NCBI GenBank assembly: GCA_945637225.1
Contig: CALZDE010000085.1
Coordinates: 1-8,048, forward strand
Origin: an uncultured Selenomonadaceae bacterium
Lineage (GTDB): Bacteria > Bacillota > Negativicutes > Selenomonadales > Selenomonadaceae
Reading direction: 5' to 3'
DNA length: 8,048 bases
Shown here: piece by piece, positions 1 to 5,251 of the stretch
How the letters are laid out: each line of letters starts with the position of its first letter
Numbering within the stretch: the stretch's first letter is position 1
Notes under the pieces: model-generated
What the model saw: the letters and a program-made list of their open reading frames with translations, nothing else
Databases searched by the model: none
Told to the model about the DNA's origin: nothing
Translations under genes and position numbers: made by a program

Positions 1-26
1 TCGTCGTTGAAACACTGTCATAGGAA

Positions 27-47
27 GAAAATGCTTGTTGCATTTTC
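27..47 (+). other. Perfect 8-bp hairpin just upstream of recG
   Basis: Bases 27-34 (GAAAATGC) and 40-47 (GCATTTTC) are exact reverse complements around a 5-base loop. The stem ends one base before an ATG at 48. It has no run of T after it, so it is a poor intrinsic terminator. It may be the remains of a terminator for the upstream gene, or a structure that hides the ATG at 48 from ribosomes. The upstream gene could end at the TAG at 21-23 (frame 3) or at the TGA at 49-51 (frame 1); neither short tail is recognisable. Confidence 0.5.
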
Positions 48-53
48 ATGATT

Positions 54-58
54 GAGGG
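54..58 (+). promoter_or_regulatory. Ribosome binding site that decides the recG start
   Basis: GAGGG lies 7 bases before the ATG at 66. The in-frame ATG at 48 has only AGGAAG at 22-27 as a possible site, 20 bases away with a hairpin between. The start at 66 is therefore preferred, which removes six residues from the longer reading. Confidence 0.6.
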
Positions 59-65
59 CGTTATA

Positions 66-2147
66 ATGGATTCAGAGCTTTCTGTCCTGAAGGGCATTGG
101 TCCCCGTAAGGCTTCTATATTAAAAAGTGCGGGAATTGTTACTGTATATGATTTATTGAGTTATTTTCCACGGCTATATGAGGACCAGAGTAATATTACT
201 CCAATTGCGCATTTGCAGGTAGGAGAAAAACAGACGGTTTTTGGTACTATTACCGGGGTATCTGAAAGATATGGCGGCAGCAGAAATATGCTTATTACTA
301 CTGCAATAGTTGAGGATAATTCTGGTGCAATACAGGCAACGTGGTTTAATAAAAAGTTTTTAACAAAACAATTAAAGGCAGGCAAGCGTTTATTTGCGAC
401 AGGAAAAATTTCTTGGGCTTATGGCGGTCAGGGACAAATGAATATGTCTCAGATAAAGGAATTTCAGATTTTAGATAGTGATGAAGAGGCTTCCGCCAAC
501 AGCAGAGTGCTTCCAATATACAAAACTATTGGTAACTTAAATCAAAATTTCTTTCGTCAGGTTATCGAACAGGCATTATTTAAAAAAGATAATGATATTG
601 CAGTTTCCTATGCTATCAGAGAATATCTTTCTGATGAATTCAGACGAAAATACAATCTTATGCTAAGAGAAGATGCGTTTCGGGAAATGCACTACCCAAG
701 CAATATGAGATTGCAGAAATTCGCTAAATACAGAATGGCCTTTGATGAACTCTATCTTATTCAGTGCGGTCTGATGATTTTAAAAAAAATGAGTCGGGAT
801 AAAAAAGAAGGTTTCAAGCATAAGAAGGATGGGGAGCTGATAAAAGCCCTGCTGACTGATTTGCCATTTGAACTAACAGGAGATCAGAAAAAGGCATGGA
901 AGGAAATCTGTGCTGATATGGAGGCTGATACTCCTATGCGCCGATTGGTGCAGGGTGATGTTGGCTCTGGCAAGACTATAGTAGCACTATTGGCCCTTTT
1001 GAAAACGGTTGAAAGCGGTCATCAGGGAGCGATGATGGCTCCTACGGAAATTTTGGCGACACAGCATTTTGAGGGCTTTCAGCATTTACTGAAAAACATG
1101 GATGTGAGAGTGGAGCTTCTCTCCGGAAAATTGACGAAAAAGAAAAAAGAAGCTGTTTACGAAAGACTTTTAAAGCATGAAATAGATATTATTGTAGGTA
1201 CACATGCACTAATTCAGGAAGGTGTAAAATTCGCTGATTTAGGTCTGGTGGTTACGGATGAACAGCACCGCTTTGGTATAGAGCAGAGAGCCATGCTTGA
1301 GCAAAAGGGTGATTTGATGCCGGATGCTTTGGTTATGACAGCTACGCCTATTCCACGTACAATGACCTTGACTGTTTACGGTGATTTGGATGTATCGCTC
1401 ATAAAGCAGATGCCACCGGGAAGAAAGCAGATACGTACCTTTGTCCGCACTCCTGACAGAAGGCATTTGATTTATAAATTTATGCGGGAGCAGATTGAAG
1501 CAGGCCGTCAGGGATATGTGGTATGTCCTCTTGTAGAGGCGAGTGAGACTTCAGACCTTCCTTCAGCGGAGGAAATTTTTGAAGAACTGAGCAATGGCAT
1601 TTTTTATGGTGTTCCCTGTGGTCTTGTGCATGGCAAGATGAAGCCTAAGGAAAAGGATAAGATCATGGAAGCCTTTCATCAAGGGGAGATTAAGCTTTTG
1701 GTAGCCACTACTGTTATTGAAGTGGGTGTCAATGTGCCTAATGCGAGCATGATGGTGGTAGAAAATGCCGAGTGTTTTGGTCTTGCACAGCTTCACCAGC
1801 TCAGAGGACGTATTGGCCGAGGTGAATATGCTTCCTACTGTGTGCTTGTCACCAGCCAAAAGACAGAAAATGCCAAGGAACGCATGACTATTATGGAAAG
1901 TACCGCGGATGGTTTTGTTCTGGCAGAAGAAGATTTGAGACTGCGCGGACCGGGACAGTTTTTTGGCAGTATGCAGCATGGTCTGCCTGACCTAAAGGCA
2001 GTAGATGTTTTAGAGGACATTGATATTCTGCTGAAGGCTAGGGAAGCGGCTGTGGAAACTATGAATAATGCTGAGCTTCAGAGGAATGTGAGACCGATTT
2101 TAGCCAGTCAGTATAGAGAACAGTTTTTCAATATTACGATTAATTAA
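66..2147 (+). CDS. recG: ATP-dependent DNA helicase RecG
   Basis: RecG is a superfamily 2 helicase that remodels stalled replication forks and migrates Holliday junctions in the cytoplasm. The 693-residue protein is the usual family length (about 680-700) and complete. In order it shows an N-terminal helical part with a KGIGPRKA helix-hairpin-helix-like motif, the OB-fold wedge domain (about 50-145), and the motor. Visible motor motifs are Walker A GDVGSGKT (297-304), motif Ia PTEILATQH, the Walker B form DEQH (398-401), TATPIPRTM (motif III, from 425) and QLRGRIGR (motif VI, 578-585). The C-terminal LRGPGQFFG...GLPDLK segment is diagnostic for RecG and separates it from Mfd and PriA. The start at 66 is chosen for its GAGGG site; an in-frame ATG at 48 would add six residues. 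The next gene, ireB, begins 94 bases downstream and probably has its own promoter. Confidence 0.97.
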   Translation: MDSELSVLKGIGPRKASILKSAGIVTVYDLLSYFPRLYEDQSNITPIAHLQVGEKQTVFGTITGVSERYGGSRNMLITTAIVEDNSGAIQATWFNKKFLTKQLKAGKRLFATGKISWAYGGQGQMNMSQIKEFQILDSDEEASANSRVLPIYKTIGNLNQNFFRQVIEQALFKKDNDIAVSYAIREYLSDEFRRKYNLMLREDAFREMHYPSNMRLQKFAKYRMAFDELYLIQCGLMILKKMSRDKKEGFKHKKDGELIKALLTDLPFELTGDQKKAWKEICADMEADTPMRRLVQGDVGSGKTIVALLALLKTVESGHQGAMMAPTEILATQHFEGFQHLLKNMDVRVELLSGKLTKKKKEAVYERLLKHEIDIIVGTHALIQEGVKFADLGLVVTDEQHRFGIEQRAMLEQKGDLMPDALVMTATPIPRTMTLTVYGDLDVSLIKQMPPGRKQIRTFVRTPDRRHLIYKFMREQIEAGRQGYVVCPLVEASETSDLPSAEEIFEELSNGIFYGVPCGLVHGKMKPKEKDKIMEAFHQGEIKLLVATTVIEVGVNVPNASMMVVENAECFGLAQLHQLRGRIGRGEYASYCVLVTSQKTENAKERMTIMESTADGFVLAEEDLRLRGPGQFFGSMQHGLPDLKAVDVLEDIDILLKAREAAVETMNNAELQRNVRPILASQYREQFFNITIN

Positions 2148-2162
2148 TAAATTTTCAAATTT

Positions 2163-2191
2163 TTTACTAGGATTTTTCACTATTTTATGTT
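2163..2191 (+). promoter_or_regulatory. Candidate sigma-A promoter for ireB-ruvX-DUF1292
   Basis: TTTACT (2163-2168) and TATGTT (2186-2191) are separated by 17 bases, each matching its consensus hexamer at four of six positions. An overlapping TATTAT (2191-2196) is a better -10 but lacks a -35 at good spacing. The site lies in the AT-rich gap after recG, and no strong hairpin ends recG transcription there, so read-through from recG is also possible. Confidence 0.35.
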
Positions 2192-2228
2192 ATTATATAG
2201 ATAGTGACGTTTGAACTAACTCCCGAAT

Positions 2229-2233
2229 GGAGG
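2229..2233 (+). promoter_or_regulatory. Ribosome binding site that decides the ireB start
   Basis: GGAGG lies 8 bases before the ATG at 2242. An upstream in-frame ATG at 2227 overlaps this site itself and has no site of its own, so it would only add five non-conserved residues. Confidence 0.85.
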
Positions 2234-2241
2234 TTAACAAT

Positions 2242-2493
2242 ATGGTTAGTGAAGAAACAATGATGTTCCGCTTCGGTGCGGAGGAAAATAAGGCGGCAAA
2301 GATTATTCGTGAATCCTGTGCTTCTATGGAAAAGAAGGGCTACAATCCTATTAATCAGATGGTAGGCTATCTTCTGTCCGGCGACCCTACATACGTGACA
2401 AGCTATGAGGATGCCCGCAAGAAGATTCGTCAGCTGGAAAGAGACGAGATTTTGGAAGAATTAATCCGCTTCTATTTAGGTAAAAAGGCATGA
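2242..2493 (+). CDS. ireB: IreB/ReoM family regulatory protein (UPF0297)
   Basis: This is a small cytoplasmic regulator of 83 residues, close to the family's usual size of 80-90. The hallmark block KGYNPINQ...GYLLSGDP (32-49) and the following DARKKIRQLERDEILEEL helix are near-identical to Bacillus YrzL and to ReoM. In Enterococcus, IreB is phosphorylated by the PASTA kinase IreK and lowers cephalosporin resistance. In Listeria, ReoM controls ClpCP-dependent turnover of MurA and so peptidoglycan synthesis. Thr6, followed by MMF, aligns with the phosphorylated threonine near the N-terminus of those proteins. The role in this organism is inferred. The stop codon overlaps the ruvX start as ATGA, which indicates translational coupling. 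Confidence 0.93.
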   Translation: MVSEETMMFRFGAEENKAAKIIRESCASMEKKGYNPINQMVGYLLSGDPTYVTSYEDARKKIRQLERDEILEELIRFYLGKKA

Positions 2494-2990
2494 GAAGAGC
2501 TTTAGGACTTGATGCTGGTGACCGTACTATCGGTGTAGCTGTCAGCGACCTCTTAGGATTTACTGCTCAGGGCGTTGAGACTATTCGCCGTACTAATCTT
2601 GAAAACGATTTGAAGCGTTTGCAGGAGCTGATGGCTGAATATGAGACAAAATTGCTCATTATGGGGCTTCCTAAGAACATGAATGGTACAGAAGGTGCGC
2701 GTTGTGATTTTGTTCATCAGCTGGCAGACGAGATAAAAGCGGTAGAGCCAGAAGCAGAAATTATCTTTTGGGATGAGCGTCTTTCTACAGTTGCGGCGGC
2801 TTTTTCCTTAGTGGAGACAGACAGGGCTGATTCCCGTAATAAAAAGAACAGAAGCAATAAAAAGACTGGCCTTAAAAGCGGTGAGAGATGGATTCCAAGC
2901 ATTGGCAAGAAACGCAGGGAAAATATCGACACCATCGCAGCTGTGTTTATTTTGCAGAACTGGCTGGACAGTGGTGCGCTTAAGCAGTGA
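2490..2990 (+). CDS. ruvX: RuvX/YqgF family Holliday junction resolvase-like nuclease
   Basis: This RNase H-fold protein belongs to the YqgF family, annotated as a putative Holliday junction resolvase and, in E. coli, implicated in 16S rRNA 5'-end maturation. The acidic catalytic residues are present: Asp8 in GLDAG, Asp95 in WDERLS and Asp147 in NIDTIAAV. The GLPKNMNGTEG block (59-69) is typical of the family. At 166 residues it is longer than the usual 135-145. The excess lies between the DER motif and the last catalytic Asp, where residues about 110-141 form a polar, strongly basic segment rich in Lys, Arg, Asn and Ser. The flanking sequence stays in frame and all three acidic residues are kept, so this looks like a real insertion and not decay. 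The gene starts inside the ireB stop (ATGA). Confidence 0.93.
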   Translation: MRRALGLDAGDRTIGVAVSDLLGFTAQGVETIRRTNLENDLKRLQELMAEYETKLLIMGLPKNMNGTEGARCDFVHQLADEIKAVEPEAEIIFWDERLSTVAAAFSLVETDRADSRNKKNRSNKKTGLKSGERWIPSIGKKRRENIDTIAAVFILQNWLDSGALKQ

Positions 2991-3016
2991 ATATTAGTTA
3001 GTGAGTAGTTTTTAAA

Positions 3017-3022
3017 GAAGGG
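3017..3022 (+). promoter_or_regulatory. Ribosome binding site that decides the DUF1292 start
   Basis: GAAGGG ends 9 bases before the ATG at 3032. An in-frame ATG at 3023 directly abuts the site and cannot use it. The shorter reading beginning MANNENED is therefore preferred. Confidence 0.75.
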
Positions 3023-3031
3023 ATGTATAAA

Positions 3032-3346
3032 ATGGCTAATAACGAAAATGAGGATTTCGAGGAGATCGTAGTAAGTTTCACTGATGAGGATGGCAATGAG
3101 ATTCTTTACATGCAGGAAATGATTATTCCTGTTAATGGTCAGGATTTTGCTTTGCTGGTTGGCATTGATGATAACAATGCTGATGGTGTCCGCATGATCG
3201 ACGGTGAGGAAGATGTTGTTATCGCTAAAATCGTTAAGGACGAAAATGGTGAGGACGAGTACGTAGAGCCTTCTGAGGAAGAATACGAGACCGTTGAAAA
3301 AGTTTACAACGAAATGATGGACGAAATCGAAGCTAACGAGAAGTAA
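3032..3346 (+). CDS. DUF1292 family protein (YrzB-like)
   Basis: This 104-residue cytoplasmic protein is highly acidic throughout. It shows the DUF1292 pattern: a VSFTDEDGNE strand pair (14-23), a hydrophobic core strand around FALLVGIDD (39-47), then EDVVIAKIVKDENGEDEY (from 60) and an acidic helical C-terminus with the EEEYETVEKVYNEM pattern. No biochemical function is established for the family. It commonly sits in the ireB-ruvX-DUF1292 order seen here and probably belongs to the same transcript, 41 bases after ruvX. An intrinsic terminator follows its stop by 11 bases. There is no catalytic motif, signal peptide or membrane segment. Confidence 0.88.
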   Translation: MANNENEDFEEIVVSFTDEDGNEILYMQEMIIPVNGQDFALLVGIDDNNADGVRMIDGEEDVVIAKIVKDENGEDEYVEPSEEEYETVEKVYNEMMDEIEANEK

Positions 3347-3357
3347 GACCATTTTTT

Positions 3358-3386
3358 AGGGCTGCTGTATCACAGTGGCTCTTTTT
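3358..3386 (+). terminator. Intrinsic terminator after DUF1292, probably leaky
   Basis: Bases 3359-3367 and 3373-3381 form a 9-bp stem around the loop TATCA, with an extra A-T pair outside and five T after it (3382-3386). Three of the stem pairs are G-U wobbles (counted in RNA), so the hairpin is weaker than its length suggests. It ends 29 bases before mltG, and only a poor promoter candidate (TATTAT at 3395-3400 with no recognisable -35) lies between. Partial read-through into mltG is therefore likely. Confidence 0.7.
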
Positions 3387-3415
3387 CGCATTTTTATTAT
3401 TTGGGGGATTCGTAG

Positions 3416-4453
3416 ATGCTGGATTTTATACAGAAACAGTCCAAGACACGGTTAGCGATAGCCGGCGGAGTGTTGCTGATACTGGCAGTGCTGATGGGGA
3501 TTTTTGCAGGAGGCTGTATTACAAATTCTCGCGCGGTTGTCAATAATACAAATATTTCGGACGAGGATATAATTTACATTCGTGTAAAGCAGGGTATGAC
3601 CTCTAGTGATATTGGTAATTTATTAGTAGAGAATGGCGTCATTGGTTCTAAGTTCAGTTTTTGGCTGAATGTGAAGAAGGCTGGTGCTGAGGATAAGCTT
3701 CAGGTAGGACTTTTCGAGTTTCACCGCAATATGGATGTTAATGATGTCATTGACAATCTCATCAACGGCAAAATATCCAAGGTGAAGGTTGTAATTCCAG
3801 AGGGCTTTTCCGTACCACAGATTGCTAAGCGTTTAGCTGATGATGGATTAGTTGATGAAAAGGAATTTCTTGCTTTAGCCAAGGATTATGCACCTTATGA
3901 TTACATTGAAAAGAAAAAGGATGCCGATTATGCTATTGAAGGCTTTCTCTTTCCTGCTACTTATGAATTTGGTACAGACATGGGTGCTAAGGACATAATG
4001 AAGGAAATGGCAGAAAACTTTGATGACCGTCTTACTTCCAGTATGAAGGCAAAGGCAAAAGCGATGAACCTGAGTATTTATGATTTGGTGACTATTGCTT
4101 CTATGGTTGAAAAGGAAGCTCTTTTTGCCGAGGATTTGCCTATTATAGCTCAGGTCTTCCATAAAAGGCTGAAGATTAATATGCCTTTGCAGTCTGATAC
4201 TACCGTTACTTATCTTATCGGTGCGAAGGAGGATGTTACAATTGCTGACACAAAGGTAGATTCTCCTTATAATACTTATCAGAATACTGGATTGCCACCG
4301 GGACCGATTTCCTGTCCTGGCACTGCAGCTATGGAAGCGGTTCTCGACCCAGCTAATACTGACTACCTCTATTTTGTAGCTGACAAAGAGGGACATAACC
4401 ATTATTCCTATAATTATGCTGACCATCTGAAAAGAGTAGAGGAGGTCCGCTGA
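3416..4453 (+). CDS. mltG: Endolytic transglycosylase MltG (YceG-like)
   Basis: MltG cleaves nascent peptidoglycan strands within the chain at the outer face of the cytoplasmic membrane and is thought to set glycan length. The 345-residue protein has a short cytoplasmic N-terminus with basic residues, one membrane segment (about 13-32), a LysM-like subdomain (about 48-110) and the YceG catalytic domain. The active-site motif IASMVEKEA (227-235) carries the EKE at 232-234 that supplies the catalytic Glu. Further family marks are LQSDTTVTYLIG, SPYNTY, LPPGPISCPG (293-302; the usual residue at Cys300 is often Asn) and a C-terminal HNHYSYNYADH. Cys34 follows Ala-Gly-Gly at the end of the membrane segment and weakly resembles a lipobox. 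GGGGGA lies 7 bases before the ATG. The trmR start is one base after the stop. Confidence 0.96.
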   Translation: MLDFIQKQSKTRLAIAGGVLLILAVLMGIFAGGCITNSRAVVNNTNISDEDIIYIRVKQGMTSSDIGNLLVENGVIGSKFSFWLNVKKAGAEDKLQVGLFEFHRNMDVNDVIDNLINGKISKVKVVIPEGFSVPQIAKRLADDGLVDEKEFLALAKDYAPYDYIEKKKDADYAIEGFLFPATYEFGTDMGAKDIMKEMAENFDDRLTSSMKAKAKAMNLSIYDLVTIASMVEKEALFAEDLPIIAQVFHKRLKINMPLQSDTTVTYLIGAKEDVTIADTKVDSPYNTYQNTGLPPGPISCPGTAAMEAVLDPANTDYLYFVADKEGHNHYSYNYADHLKRVEEVR

Positions 4454-4454
4454 T

Positions 4455-5183
4455 ATGGAGGAATTGAGGGTAACAGGTACCAAGCGCAATGCCGCAGCCA
4501 GAAGCGATATTGACCCGGAATATGATGATATTCTGACAATGCTGGAAAAAAGTGATACAGCTGAAGTTTATGACAGAGAGCATTTAGGTGAGCTGAAAAA
4601 GCAGATGGAAGCCTTTGCTGCAAAACATCATGTGGATATCATTAACGTAAATGGCAGAAGGGTGTTGCAGGAGGTTGTGGCAGAGGTAAAACCACATCGG
4701 GTATTGGAATTAGGTACGGCGATAGGTTTTTCCAGTATGCTTATAGCAGAAAATGCCTCGTCTGATGTGGAAATTACCACGATGGAGCTGATAGAAAAAA
4801 GAGTGCTGACAGCGAATTATTTTATAAGTCATTCTCCATTTAAGGGGCGGATTAAGGTAATTCCCGGCAGTGCTGGTGACAGCCTGAATAATCTTTCCGC
4901 AGAAGAAAAATTTGATTTTGTCTATATAGATGCTGCCAAGGCTCAGTATCCTGATTATTTCCGCAAGGTATACAGCCATTTGACAGAAAATGCTGTGGTA
5001 GTAGCAGATAATGTGCTTTTCAGAGGACTTACGGAGCAGGAAAGTGGGGTTCCCCGCCGTATGAGGACTATTGCCAAGCGTTTAAGGGAATATATAGATA
5101 TGGTGTCTAATAATCCAGAGTTTTCTACTGAAATCCGTCATGATGGAGATGGATTGGCTATTTCTAAGCGTATTTTAAAATAA
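4455..5183 (+). CDS. trmR: tRNA 5-hydroxyuridine methyltransferase TrmR
   Basis: This class I SAM-dependent O-methyltransferase has 242 residues. It carries the SAM-binding motif ELGTAIGFSS (85-94), acidic Glu111 after strand 2, YIDAAKAQYPDYF (157-169) and DNVLFRG (185-191). Asp159, Asp185 and Asn186 fit the metal site of the COMT-like family. The ending GDGLAISKR is close to Bacillus TrmR (YrrM), which converts 5-hydroxyuridine to 5-methoxyuridine at tRNA position 34. Placement directly after mltG is the same as in Bacillus, which strengthens the assignment over a generic O-methyltransferase. The N-terminus is about 15-20 residues longer than I recall for Bacillus TrmR, and basic. GGAGG lies 9 bases before the ATG, inside the end of mltG, so the two are co-translated. 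The U32-family hydroxylase genes that often follow are absent here. Confidence 0.82.
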   Translation: MEELRVTGTKRNAAARSDIDPEYDDILTMLEKSDTAEVYDREHLGELKKQMEAFAAKHHVDIINVNGRRVLQEVVAEVKPHRVLELGTAIGFSSMLIAENASSDVEITTMELIEKRVLTANYFISHSPFKGRIKVIPGSAGDSLNNLSAEEKFDFVYIDAAKAQYPDYFRKVYSHLTENAVVVADNVLFRGLTEQESGVPRRMRTIAKRLREYIDMVSNNPEFSTEIRHDGDGLAISKRILK

Positions 5184-5196
5184 ATACATTTTTGGT

Positions 5197-5225
5197 TTGT
5201 TGTTTGATGAAGTGAATGTTATGAT
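5197..5225 (+). promoter_or_regulatory. Extended -10 promoter for the hybrid kinase gene
   Basis: TTGTTG (5197-5202) and TATGAT (5220-5225) are 17 bases apart. TATGAT matches the -10 consensus at five of six positions and is preceded by TG plus one base (5217-5219), an extended -10 element. Transcription would start near 5232, giving a very short leader with AAGGAGG at 5234-5240. The site sits in the 68-base gap after trmR, so the kinase can be expressed apart from mltG-trmR. Confidence 0.5.
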
Positions 5226-5251
5226 TTGTTCTTAAGGAGGTTCCCCGTCTT

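Noticed and set aside
1..51. Possible C-terminal end of an upstream gene (stop at 21-23 in frame 3 or at 49-51 in frame 1).
   Set aside because: Only 6 or 16 codons are visible, two frames compete, and neither tail is recognisable, so no CDS is called.
1563..1979. Minus-strand open frame of 138 codons inside recG.
   Set aside because: It lies wholly opposite conserved RecG motor motifs, has no ribosome binding site of note and no recognisable domain; it is a shadow of the real gene.
2717..3352. Minus-strand open frame of 211 codons across ruvX and the DUF1292 gene.
   Set aside because: It covers two conserved plus-strand genes and the gap between them; its hydrophobic composition is the complement of acidic codons (GAA/GAT) on the plus strand.
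3875..4489. Minus-strand open frame of 204 codons opposite mltG.
   Set aside because: It overlaps the MltG catalytic domain throughout and shows no family resemblance or start signals.
5171..5182. Palindrome TATTTTAAAATA at the trmR stop codon.
   Set aside because: It is a simple A/T palindrome with no loop or T-run and is too weak to act as a terminator.
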